From Aphrocallistes beatrix (Eukaryota; Porifera; Hexactinellida; Sceptrulophora; Aphrocallistidae): DNA of 64,000 nt. The position numbers were made by a program, and so were the translations under genes. The notes beneath the pieces are model-generated. The model saw only the letters and a program-made list of their open reading frames with translations. It was not told the DNA's origin and did not search any database. Shown here piece by piece: positions 22,512 to 31,814 of this stretch. The first letter of the stretch is position 1; every line of letters begins with the position of its first letter. The DNA lies in assembly GCA_963281255.1 (NCBI GenBank), contig OY725489.1:682001-746000 (forward strand), read 5' to 3'.

Positions 22512-22933
22512 GGTATTCCTGATTTTGAGTTTTAAGAATCATTTTATTTATTCCGCAAGATTGTATTTTATCAATCCGATTTGTAACTACCACAGTCATT
22601 TTAAGGTCGATCATTCAAATGTCAGTGTAATTCTTTTTTAGTTATTTATAATTTCAGACAATCGATTTTGTTTATTTTTCTGTTGTTGTTGATTTTATTA
22701 CACACGCAAACAAACAGGAGGAATATAATTCCAGAATGTTATTTAGTATTCTTCTTCAAAAACAATAGTAACTTTAACTAAATATAGCTATACGTATCTA
22801 GAGTTACCTCATTCAGAATGAATACTATTTCAGTAGTGATACTAATTAATTCTAAAATTATATTACTGTGAATTGAAAGGTCCATTTACACGAGGTTGTA
22901 ATACATACGTCTTTGTAACGTTATCTGCGTGAC

Positions 22934-22940
22934 TATATAA
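22934..22940 (+). promoter_or_regulatory. TATA box of the first VWA gene
   Basis: TATATAA ends 34 bases before the ATG at 22975. No equivalent box is obvious before the paralogue at 25210. Confidence 0.45.
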
Positions 22941-22974
22941 CAGTGTAGTTGAAGGACTGAATATTCTATTCAGT

Positions 22975-24498
22975 ATGGCAGTAGTAGAAAAACCAGTCGA
23001 CGACAAGATTAAGCTCACGGTCACCCCGGAGTACCCCGAGTATGACCCTGCGAAAGCTAGCAACTGCTGGGTAGACATCAACCTGTCCGCTCCTCTCTAC
23101 GAAGAGGATGAGAGCAAGAGGCCAGCTGTCGATATTGTCGCTGTCATTGATCGGTCTGGATCAATGAGTGGCGAGAAACTTCCGTTAGTGAAGAAAACTC
23201 TTCTTTTCGTCGTTTCTCAGCTAACGGCAGCTGACCGCATCTGTCTGATCGTATACGATGACACCGTGGACCTCATCTTCAACCTGACCAGCGTCACAGC
23301 TGAGAATAAGCCTGAGATTGAGTCGAAGATCGAAGGCGTCCAAACACGAGGCTCCACCAACCTCTGCGGCGGTCTCCTGAAAGGAATGCAGGTGATCATG
23401 TCCCGGACTGGAATAAAACCAGACGTGGCCTCTGTCCTCCTGCTGACGGACGGACTGGCTAACGTCGGCATATCGGATACCGCCGGGATCCTAGCGGCCA
23501 TGAAGGATCCGTTCGCGCACGATATTAAAGGCAGCGCTAAAACGGCGTCACCTGCGAAGAGAAATTCCAGAGCTAGGAGTCTCATTTCTGCTCTGAAAGG
23601 CGAACCGAAAAAAACGGACGGAGCTGAGGGGGGAATGGAACCGGCGGATTTGAAGCCCGCGAGCGAATTTACCGGCACCGTTTACACCTTCGGTTTTGGA
23701 AAGGATCATAACGCGAGCATGTTGAAGGACATAAGTCAGGCCGGAAACGGGGTGTACTACTTCATCGACACGAATGAGAAGATTCCTGAGTCGTTTGCCG
23801 ACTGCCTGGGTGGTCTACTGTCCACTGTCGGACAGAACATCAGTTTGAAAGTGGAGCTCTCGAATGGAGCGACCATTTCTGAGTTTGTGGCCAAGAAGAC
23901 GCCCACCTACAACGCTAACAAGACGAGTGCTGAAGTGGCGCTCGGAGACCTCCAATCCGAGGAGCAGAGAGACATCTTGATGGAGATCCAACTCCCCGAG
24001 TGCACCGACCTAGGAGCAGCCGGCGGAATCGTGAACTACGCCGTTGCCTACTTATCCTACTTCAACGTCATCACTGCTACCATGGAGAAAGCCGTGTCGG
24101 ATCTTCCTGTGGAGAGAACTGACACTGGGAAACCGAAAGTCAGTAATCCCCTGATCGACAAACAGAAGAATCGATTGCTTACGATGAAAGCGATGGAAGA
24201 AGCGAAGCAAAAAGCTGACGCGGGAAAGTATGACGAAGGCCGCGATCTGTTGATGGCGACTAAATCCAAAGTTCAAGCCTCTGCCACGAGTGACGAGGTG
24301 ATGGTAAAAGGAATGATGGATGATCTGGATGACTTATGGGGCGGAATGGAGGATGATCGGCAGTACAATTCCTACGGGAAGAGTCGAACTGTGAATGCGA
24401 TGCAAGCCCATTGCGAACAAAGGTCTAATTTCTCTGCTCCTAACCAAGTCATGGCTTACGAAACGAAATCTAAAGCGAAGATGAAGATGAAGAAATGA
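22975..24498 (+). CDS. VWA-domain protein, tandem paralogue 1
   Basis: 507 residues, one exon, no signal peptide, so probably intracellular. A von Willebrand A domain spans about residues 45-270 with a full metal-ion-dependent adhesion site: DRSGSMSG, the Thr of RGSTNLCGG, and LLTDGLANVG. A low-complexity basic insert (about residues 180-225) splits the domain before TVYTFGFGKDHN. A beta-rich region follows, then two helices (KQKNRLLTMKAMEEAKQKAD) and a tail. The overall plan resembles the VWA plus C-terminal helix proteins related to plant WAV3 and inter-alpha-trypsin-like VWA regions. The biological role is unknown. Confidence 0.85.
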   Translation: MAVVEKPVDDKIKLTVTPEYPEYDPAKASNCWVDINLSAPLYEEDESKRPAVDIVAVIDRSGSMSGEKLPLVKKTLLFVVSQLTAADRICLIVYDDTVDLIFNLTSVTAENKPEIESKIEGVQTRGSTNLCGGLLKGMQVIMSRTGIKPDVASVLLLTDGLANVGISDTAGILAAMKDPFAHDIKGSAKTASPAKRNSRARSLISALKGEPKKTDGAEGGMEPADLKPASEFTGTVYTFGFGKDHNASMLKDISQAGNGVYYFIDTNEKIPESFADCLGGLLSTVGQNISLKVELSNGATISEFVAKKTPTYNANKTSAEVALGDLQSEEQRDILMEIQLPECTDLGAAGGIVNYAVAYLSYFNVITATMEKAVSDLPVERTDTGKPKVSNPLIDKQKNRLLTMKAMEEAKQKADAGKYDEGRDLLMATKSKVQASATSDEVMVKGMMDDLDDLWGGMEDDRQYNSYGKSRTVNAMQAHCEQRSNFSAPNQVMAYETKSKAKMKMKK

Positions 24499-24763
24499 AG
24501 AGCTGTCAAGTAGTGTGTATGCGTCCCCCTAGCTTGTTTGTATTTATCTAATAATTTTATAGAAGAGAGTAGAAGTATTTGTATTTACTCTCCAAAGTAT
24601 GAGAATGTTGTTAGGTGTATATTTGCTATGTTGACTTGTATCTGTGAATTAGATTATTAAATTATTTTTCAATATCAAATTCTTAAACTGAATTCATAAT
24701 CTATTTATTTAAATAATAATTGTTTTTGAAATATTATTGCTTGTCGAAACAGTTAATACAGCG

Positions 24764-24915
24764 CAGAGTTTCTTTCAGGATTTTATGTAAGGGGGGGCAA
24801 ATGAAGGTTTGTAGAACTATAGGGGGGGGCATGGCCATTTTCAATCATACACTTAAGTCATTTCCAAGGGGGGGCAAATGTCCCCCCGCCCCTCCCCCCC
24901 CTGAAAGAAACCCTG
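24764..24915. mobile_element. hAT-like MITE with G-rich interior
   Basis: Terminal repeats CAGAGTTTCTTTCAGG and, inverted, CAGGGTTTCTTTCAGG. The interior has several runs of G (GGGGGGGCAAATG) and their complements. It ends exactly where the next MITE begins. Confidence 0.6.
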
Positions 24916-25060
24916 CAGCGGTTTTCAACCTTTTTTGGCTGTGGACCCCCTATAGCAATTTTCCTATATTCTGTGGACCCCCTCCTATTAACTGTAACAC
25001 AAAATTGATATCTTCTGTGGACCACTAAGGGGTCCATGGACCCCAGGTTGAAAACCGCTG
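24916..25060. mobile_element. hAT-like MITE (CAGCGGTTTTCAACC)
   Basis: Near-perfect terminal repeats CAGCGGTTTTCAACCT and AGGTTGAAAACCGCTG around a core with GTGGACCCCC and GGGGTCCATGGACCCC. 145 bp. Terminal sequence is typical of hAT-derived MITEs. No convincing 8 bp target duplication is visible because the left side abuts another element. Confidence 0.7.
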
Positions 25061-25209
25061 ACTTAATTCAATGAATCCACATTAAACTCTTCGGGTATAA
25101 TGCATCAATTGAAAAATAAAAATTATTTCATGCAAGTAGTTGACACTATTCCTTGTCTACACCCAACAATACGCTAAATCAACCAGGATTGAATCGAAGT
25201 TGGTAGAGC

Positions 25210-26787
25210 ATGGCTTCTGTTGAGGTTAAAGAGGAGGACAGAGTGCCTTCCGTCCCTTCAGATTCCAGCGAGGTGCGAGAAAAACCGATTGAAAACAAGA
25301 TCAGTTTATCCGCTACCCCGGAATACCCCGAGTATGACCCTGCGAAAGCTAGCAACTGCTGGGTAGACATCAACCTGTCCGCTCCTCTCTACGAAGAGGA
25401 TGAAAGCAAGAGGCCAGCTGTCGATATTGTCGCTGTCATTGACCGGTCTGGATCAATGAGTGGCGAGAAACTTCCGTTAGTGAAGAAAACTCTTCTTTTC
25501 GTCGTTTCTCAGCTAACGGCAGCTGACCGCATCTGTCTGATCGTGTACGATGACACCGTGGACCTCATCTTCAACCTGACCAGGGTCACAGCTGAGAATA
25601 AGCCCGAGATTGAGTCCAAGATCGAAGGCGTCCAAACACGAGGCTCCACCAACCTCTGCGGCGGTCTCCTGAAGGGAATGCAGGTGATCATGTCCCGGAC
25701 TGGAATAAAACCAGACGTGGCCTCTGTCCTCCTGCTGACGGACGGACTGGCTAACGTCGGCATATCGGATACCGCCGGGATCCTAGCGGCCATGAAGGAT
25801 CCGTTCTCAGTGAAACCTAAGCGCACAGTTAAGATAACTAACAAAAAGAAAGCTAAGAAAGGGAAGAAAGGCAAAATATCGGGAGTTGTTGATGAGGCCG
25901 AACCGGAACCGGAACCAGAACCGGAACCAGAGGACTTGGAATCTCCCAATAGTTTCACTGGCACCGTTTACACTTTCGGTTTCGGTAGCGACCATGATGC
26001 AAACATGCTAAAGGACATAAGCCAGGCCGGAAACGGGGTGTACTACTTCATCGACACGAATGAGAAGATTCCTGAGTCGTTCGCCGACTGCTTGGGCGGT
26101 CTACTGTCCACTGTCGGACAGAACATCAGTTTGAAAGTGGAGCTCTCGAATGGAGCGACCATTTCTGAGTTTGTGGCCAAGAAGACGCCCACCTACAACG
26201 CTAACAAGACGAGTGCTGAAGTGGCGCTCGGAGACCTCCAATCCGAGGAGCAGAGAGACATCTTGATGGAGATCCAACTCCCTGAGTGCACCGACCTAGG
26301 AGCAGCCGGCGGAATCGTGAACTACGCCGTTGCCTACTTGTCCTACTTCAACGTCATCACTGCTACCATGGAGAAAGCCACAGTGAATTTGCTAATAGAA
26401 AGAACGAACACTGGAAAGCCTCGAGTTAGCAATCTTCTTATTGACAAACAGAAGAATCGAATCTTGACAATGAGAGTCCTGGAAGAAGCTCAGAACAAGG
26501 CGGATGAAGGAAAGTATGAGGAAGGAAGACAGTTGTTGAAAGAAACGAAATCTCAACTCCAAAATTCTGCTACCAATAGTGAGGTAATGGTACAGGGGAT
26601 GGTGGATGATCTAGACGATCTGTTTGATGGGATGGTAGATTCAGTGAAGTACCAAGGCTATGGGAAGAAACGAGCAGTTAATGCATTGCAGGCACATGTG
26701 GAACAAAGGTCTAACTTCTCTGCCCCAGGCAAAGTGATGAGTTACGAGACTAACTGTAAAAAGAAAATGAAGGGAAAGAAAAAGTGA
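25210..26787 (+). CDS. VWA-domain protein, tandem paralogue 2
   Basis: 525 residues, one exon, 0.7 kb downstream of paralogue 1 on the same strand. Same domain order and intact metal-ion site. Two blocks (25315-25806 and 26018-26379) are almost base-for-base identical to 23022-23513 and 23729-24092. The N-terminus, the insert (Lys-rich, then a run of Glu-Pro repeats) and the C-terminal helical part are clearly diverged (KNRILTMRVLEEAQNKAD against KNRLLTMKAMEEAKQKAD). This patchwork indicates gene conversion after an older duplication. Function unknown. Confidence 0.85.
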   Translation: MASVEVKEEDRVPSVPSDSSEVREKPIENKISLSATPEYPEYDPAKASNCWVDINLSAPLYEEDESKRPAVDIVAVIDRSGSMSGEKLPLVKKTLLFVVSQLTAADRICLIVYDDTVDLIFNLTRVTAENKPEIESKIEGVQTRGSTNLCGGLLKGMQVIMSRTGIKPDVASVLLLTDGLANVGISDTAGILAAMKDPFSVKPKRTVKITNKKKAKKGKKGKISGVVDEAEPEPEPEPEPEDLESPNSFTGTVYTFGFGSDHDANMLKDISQAGNGVYYFIDTNEKIPESFADCLGGLLSTVGQNISLKVELSNGATISEFVAKKTPTYNANKTSAEVALGDLQSEEQRDILMEIQLPECTDLGAAGGIVNYAVAYLSYFNVITATMEKATVNLLIERTNTGKPRVSNLLIDKQKNRILTMRVLEEAQNKADEGKYEEGRQLLKETKSQLQNSATNSEVMVQGMVDDLDDLFDGMVDSVKYQGYGKKRAVNALQAHVEQRSNFSAPGKVMSYETNCKKKMKGKKK

Positions 26788-26954
26788 TCTGCGAAAAAGA
26801 ATTTTAGTTTTTTACCTGCTAACCGATCATTTATGACTGTTTACGAATCGACTTATTTATCTACTTTATTCTATACTTGCATAGTTGAAGTTAATAACCC
26901 AATCTTCATAGTAGTTATCTTCTATACAAAAAAATTCTGTTCCTACAATATTTA

Positions 26955-27187
26955 AACCTAAGTTGACTAATTCATTGAAAGATGATGAATAATTATGAAT
27001 TATTCAATTAATGAATTATCAAAATCTCAAACATTAGTGCAGATTCTATGCCCAAAAGTGGTTAAGGTTGTTCATATTATTTACCTCTAACATTGCTCAG
27101 TCCCTAAGCGAAATATCAAATATTGTTTTCATTATTTTAGTTTTAAATTTTGAGTAATTCATTGATAATTCATGAATTAGTCAACTT
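26955..27187. mobile_element. MITE (AACCTAAGTTGAC family), copy 1
   Basis: Left end AACCTAAGTTGACTAATTC and right end TGAATTAGTCAACTT. The interior matches 30171-30402 almost completely (CAAACATTAGTGCAGATTC, CCAAAAGTGG, ATTGCTCAGTCCCTAAG). Confidence 0.8.
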
Positions 27188-27280
27188 TTATACCAATAAA
27201 GTTAATTTTATTTAAAAAAGCTACATCATATCCGCAAATATGGTTTTAAGCTGATTTACTCGTATTACATGTACTTACAA

Positions 27281-28150
27281 GCGCGCTTCGCTAAGTTTCT
27301 CAATCTCTAATAATTATATAATTATTATATAATTATTATATGATTATTACAAACGCGCTTCGCTTGCTTGCGCTGTGATAATTGCGGAAACTGCGTGTCC
27401 GCAGAGTTTCTCAGTGGGCGCTTGGGGATATTAGAGAAACAATCTTGCTTTCAACGGTTGATATGGGGTTTTCAGGGGTGTAGATTTCGAATATCATATT
27501 TTCGAGTAAATTTGATGATTTATTTGTTTACTTTTGTCTACAATAGATACATAAAGTAAACAAATCTCAAAAATATGGTAGAAACTTGCTTCCAACGGTT
27601 GACATGGGGTTTTCAGGGGTGTAGATTTCGAATATTATATTTTCGGATCCATATGAGAAATTGTTCGTTAACTTTTGTTTACAATATTTATATAAAGTGA
27701 AAAATCCCAAAATATGTTAGACTGAGAAACTCTAGGCGCCCGCAGGGCGACTCTGCGGACACGTAGTGTCCGCAAGCCGCACAGCAAGTAAGCGAAGCCG
27801 CTTGTTTATATGAAATAGAATCGTGTGAATCGTATTATAAAAGTCTGATAATTGATTGATTCTCACATGAATCAATGAATTTCAATCACAATTAGCCTTT
27901 TGATTGTATGCATAAGTCACTATTGTTTGATCATAATGTATTTGCATTATAAAAGAAACGAATTTGATTGGTCAGTACAATTTGTCATCTATCTCGGCGA
28001 GGTGTGAAGATTCCGCTTAGATCTTCGAACTTGATCGTAGACTCATTATTATTTACCTGTGTGCCACATTTCATATTTCTAGCACCTCCCAGTTCCTCAA
28101 TCAACTCTGGTCAAACAAAAAAACCATAGCGTTTTAATATATAAAATTCG
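27281..28150 (+). mobile_element. Family-1 composite element upstream of the Tctex gene
   Basis: Parts in order: a GC-rich terminal module (27281-27420), two direct units of about 141 bp (each with TTGCTTCCAACGGTTGACAT and GTAGATTTCGAATAT), a second GC-rich module in reverse (27728-27810), and a tail (27812-28150) with TCTCGGCGAGGTGTGAA, CTTAGATCTTCGAAC, TTCCTCAATCAA and an AAACAAAA-rich end. The tail matches 42565-42910. Central tandem units flanked by conserved ends recall pearl/Helentron-type non-autonomous elements, but that assignment is only an inference. Confidence 0.65.
28138..28146 (+). promoter_or_regulatory. TATA-like box at the end of the family-1 element
   Basis: TATATAAAA lies 29 bases before the Tctex ATG. 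The same TTTTAATATATAA text ends the family-1 tail near 42900, so the box appears to be contributed by the mobile element. Confidence 0.4.
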
Positions 28151-28174
28151 TTTGACTTAGTTATTCAATATAAG

Positions 28175-28507
28175 ATGTCGAGTATGCGATTAGAATTCCC
28201 AATCGAGCAAGTAACCGAGATTATAAAAAGTGCCATTACAGACAAGTTTGCGTCGCGTCACACATACCAGAGCGACCAAGTGGAATCCTGGACACGAGAA
28301 CTCGCTCAGATTTGCACTGACGAGTTCAGCAAGTTAAAAGGCTCGTACAAATACATTACACACGTGATGATAATGCAGAGGACAGGAGGAGGGATGCATA
28401 CCGCCAGCTGTTGTTACTGGGACCAGAATTCAGACGGAAACTGTGTCCTACGCTGGGAAAACCAGGACATACATGTGGTAGTGGATGTGTTTGGGATTGC
28501 TATGTAG
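28175..28507 (+). CDS. DYNLT1: Tctex-type dynein light chain (DYNLT1-like)
   Basis: 110 residues, single exon, against 113 in human DYNLT1. It is a homodimeric light chain bound to dynein intermediate chain, acting in cytoplasmic and axonemal dyneins. Family residues: VTEIIKSAI, YKYITHVMIMQRTGGGMHTA, CCYWDQNSDGNCVLRWEN and terminal DVFGIAM (human VSAFGLSI). An AATAAA at about 28588 follows. The TTC29 gene begins about 120 bases after the stop. Whether it is orthologous to DYNLT1 or DYNLT3 cannot be decided by eye. Confidence 0.88.
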   Translation: MSSMRLEFPIEQVTEIIKSAITDKFASRHTYQSDQVESWTRELAQICTDEFSKLKGSYKYITHVMIMQRTGGGMHTASCCYWDQNSDGNCVLRWENQDIHVVVDVFGIAM

Positions 28508-28626
28508 TCTTGTTTATTTATTTTGTATATTTTTGTTTTTGTTTATATATTTGTTAAACTGCTTGCAAACTGTGTTATTCATTTGAACATAATAAATACA
28601 ACTCACTTAGAATTAGCATTATTCTA

Positions 28627-31600
28627 ATGGCGAAAAGTAATTGTGTTGTGTCATTATTGTTGTTGTTGTTGTTTACTAGTATGGCCGCAGCTCTCCCATC
28701 CCTCCACACCGTGAAACCACACAGCAAGCTCGCCAGGGTTCCAGCTCACAGTAGAGGGAAGCAGCCAGCCGTCCCCCCAAGAGAAGAGAAGCAGCAGACG
28801 CATTCCACACTGGGGATTGGGTTGGCAGGGTTGACAGATCTCGACATCGCCAAGCACAGACAGACGTGTCTCCACAACACCTCAGTAGCTCTGCTAGAAG
28901 AGGGATACGTCAACTCCTTCACTGAGATATTCAGCTTAGTTGAGTCCCAGAAACTGCAGCGAGAGTTGGCTGGTAATGTATACAGATAGATAGTGTGACG
29001 TCATCTTAGTTATCTGCACTATACACGACTAATGCTACAGTCTGCAAACCAAAATATGTTCCATTATATTGAGCGCATATTGAGGGTGTGGTCATAACGT
29101 CATCGTCACCTGTAAAAAAAAATATATTCTTTGTCATTAAATTTGCTAATTTACTGGAATATTTGAGGTTTCTATTTCACACACGATGCGTAGCTTCCCT
29201 AGCGAATAGTCATTATCTGCAGGGGTGTAGGCCGTTTAAAAAGTGGCGGGGGCTTGAAGTTGGAATCAAGGAGGTAACAGGTCCCCTGAGAGGTAGCTAG
29301 AGAGATCTGGGGTGCTGAAGAACCATGTGTGAATGGGTTAAGTTCTAGATATCAATTTGAATCCGTCCGTGGAATAATTATACCCAATCGCCCCACACAC
29401 ATATATATATATAGAGCTATGAAACTGAATTATTTCCTTATAAGGGAGAGACTCCGGACACTACTACGACCCCTTGCTCCCCGATGAGCCCGACAAGCTG
29501 GAGACGCTGGCCAAGCACCTGGGCCTGGCAGAGAAGTTGGAGAGACAAGGCAAGCTCGCAGAGGTGTGCAGTGCGCTGGATCAACTGGCACAGGAGTGCA
29601 AAGAGAAGGACACCTGGCTATCCGATCACTTCTACAAGAAGTCCCTCTCCATCAGTCAGCTGATCGAAGGGGACGAAGGGAGGAAGCTGGCCGAGTCTCA
29701 GAAGAACTTGGGCCTCATCCACGAGCTCCAGGGCGGACTGCTGGACGCGATCCAGAGCTTGGAGGCCTACTTCAAGCTGTGTCAGAGGTTCAGTCAGGAG
29801 TGGCATGATGAGCAGGGGGGCAGTCTCCTGGACGATGCATGCGAACACCTCAGAAGGGTCAGACCAACGTCAATCTCCGATATTTTAACCTAAGACTACC
29901 GAAATGTACCACAATGGTACAACTTTATGGCTTCTTTCCCATTGAAAATGGCTGGAGACATCCGCGATATCGCGAGTTTTCGATAATCGAGGGTTAATTC
30001 CTCAAAGAAATAAGTTTCAATGCATACAATCGAAGGGATTATTCGGAATTCATTGGTTCATGTGAACCAAATTCATTGGCTCATGTGAACCAACCAATTA
30101 CAGTAGAACCTCTTTAATACGAACACCAGAGGGGGGGGCGGTCGAATTTGTTCGTATTTCCGGAATTCGTTTTAACCTAAGTTGACCAATTCATTGAAAG
30201 AAGATGAAGAATTATGAATTATTCAAAATCTCAAACATTAGTGCAGATTCTATGCCCAAAAGTGGTTAAAAGGTTGCTCATGTTATATACCTCTAACATT
30301 GCTCAGTCCCTAAGTGAAGTACCAAATATTTTTTTTCATTATTTTAGTTTCAAATTTTGAGTAATTCATTGATAATTCATGAATTAGTCAACTTAGGTTT
30401 TAACCGTACTGATTTACATGTATTTTCCTCCGTAGGGGTAAAATATATGTTTGTATTATCTGTATTTATGAAGTTATTCATAAGATTCGATTTAGAAAAT
30501 AATTGAGTCTATTCCAAGACCTGATAGATCTCTATTAAGAAATTTAAAACGAATAGAATTGCTATTGAGCATTGAACACTTAGGTTTACACAAGCCACGC
30601 TAACTCTCTGAAGAAAAAGAATCCAGCTTCCGCTATAGAATATCTCCAGCTGGCATATGACGTCATCAAGCTATCCTCACACACAGACCTACAGGCGGAG
30701 GCTTGCTACCTGCTCGGACTCGCTTTCAGAGACGCGGACGAGTTTAAAACCGGTTTGAAACACTTCAAGGTTTACCTCGAAAAAGCTAAGCACAGTAAAG
30801 ACAACTTAGGTGTGTTTAATATTTAATTTATTTATATATCTTTATATTGAACTGCTTTGAAGATGAGTTTAGAATTATATATACAGTCAACTCCGCTTAA
30901 TCGAGACAAGTCTCCAGGAACGGAATGGTTCCCATACATAGAAGTTTATACCGTAAACTGGGGCGACTTTGGCCCTAAGAAGTGACTTTGTCTCACAATA
31001 GCAATTTTAATAAAATATACTCGAACTTAGAAATACTGCAGTTTAAATACCTTTGGATATATTGAGAGTTTCATTCAACATATTATCAATGTGATTACAT
31101 TGATTCATTAGTTGGAGTATATTTTATTAAAATTGCTATTGTGGAACAGTCACTCCAGTTTACGGTACTAAATTCTATCGGTTAATTGGGAACTATATAT
31201 GGACCAAAGTGTCCCGATTAAGCAGAGTCACCTGTACACTCCGTAGGTGTTATCAGAGGATGTGTCGCTATCTCTGCCACTTACGAGTTGATGGGAGAGC
31301 TCCTGAGAGCCGCTGAGTACCAGAAGAAGATCCTGGACATCTCACAGCGGGAAGAGATAGAAGATGCTTACACAGTGGCATGTGCGGCGCTAGGCGGGAT
31401 ATACAACAGACTCGGACTGTACGAGGACGCGGTGCTCTACTTCCAGAGGTCAGCTGGAGACAGCTGTGCCATGGTGGAGATTGCTAACACACAGTTTGGT
31501 GTCGCTAACGGACACAATCTCCTGGACACCTACCTCGACCACGTGCTGGGCTATAATGTGGGAATAGTCGCGTTCAAAGATGGACACGATGGGAACATCG

Positions 31601-31641
31601 AACTTGGGGAGAATGAGAGCGGCGAGGAGGAAGTGGATTGA
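28627..31641 (+). CDS. TTC29: TTC29, tetratricopeptide repeat protein 29
   Basis: Axonemal TPR protein needed for sperm and ciliary motility in vertebrates. Four exons in phase: 28627-28972, 29445-29857, 30584-30809 and 31247-31641; 459 residues (human 475). Matches include HRQTCLHNTSVALLEEGY with VNSFTEIFSLVE (human DMLRDGYHKSFTELFALME), DTWLSDHFYKKSLSISQLI, ESQKNLGLIHELQG, and several TPR helices up to ALGGIYNRLGLYEDAV. The ATG at 28627 would add a hydrophobic leader of Leu residues; the in-frame ATG at 28681 gives a more usual N-terminus and may be the true start. Introns 2 and 3 hold nested MITEs. Confidence 0.86.
30102..30450. mobile_element. Fragmentary MITE split by a second MITE
   Basis: CAGTAGAACCTCTTTAATAC at 30102 looks like the left end of a TA-flanked MITE. 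Its continuation is interrupted at TTTTAA by the AACCTAAG element (30171-30402). The right end is not clear. Confidence 0.45.
30171..30402. mobile_element. MITE (AACCTAAGTTGAC family), copy 2
   Basis: TTTAACCTAAGTTGACC at the left and GTCAACTTAGGTTTTAA at the right; interior as in copy 1 at 26955. It lies in TTC29 intron 2. Confidence 0.8.
30894..31234. mobile_element. Pogo-like MITE interrupted by another MITE
   Basis: Left part CAGTCAACTCCGCTTAATCG to GGAACCATTCC-like text, right part CCGATTAAGCAGAGTCACCTG with flanking TA. The middle is occupied by the CCGTAAACTG element at 30951-31165. It lies in TTC29 intron 3. Confidence 0.75.
30951..31165. mobile_element. MITE (CCGTAAACTGGGGC family), inserted copy
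   Basis: CCGTAAACTGGGGCGACTTT at the left and CACTCCAGTTTACGG at the right, with TA on both sides. Long inner inverted repeats include CAATAGCAATTTTAATAAAA. Second copy at 33056-33272. Confidence 0.85.
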
Positions 31642-31814
31642 TTGGACACTTTTGTTTGTGTTTACTTGTTTTTGTTGTTGCATTTTAACTTATACACCTG
31701 TATCCACCAGACGGGATACCGTCTGTATCAATTGGAATGTCATACTATTCCTTGGTTACATTCCTTTGTTTAAAACTGGTTTCACACATTACCTCTCCAA
31801 CACCTCTCACTAGC

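Noticed and set aside
28627-28680. Signal peptide on TTC29
   Set aside because: The family is axonemal and the Leu run comes from a GTT/TTG repeat; the second ATG at 28681 is a better start.
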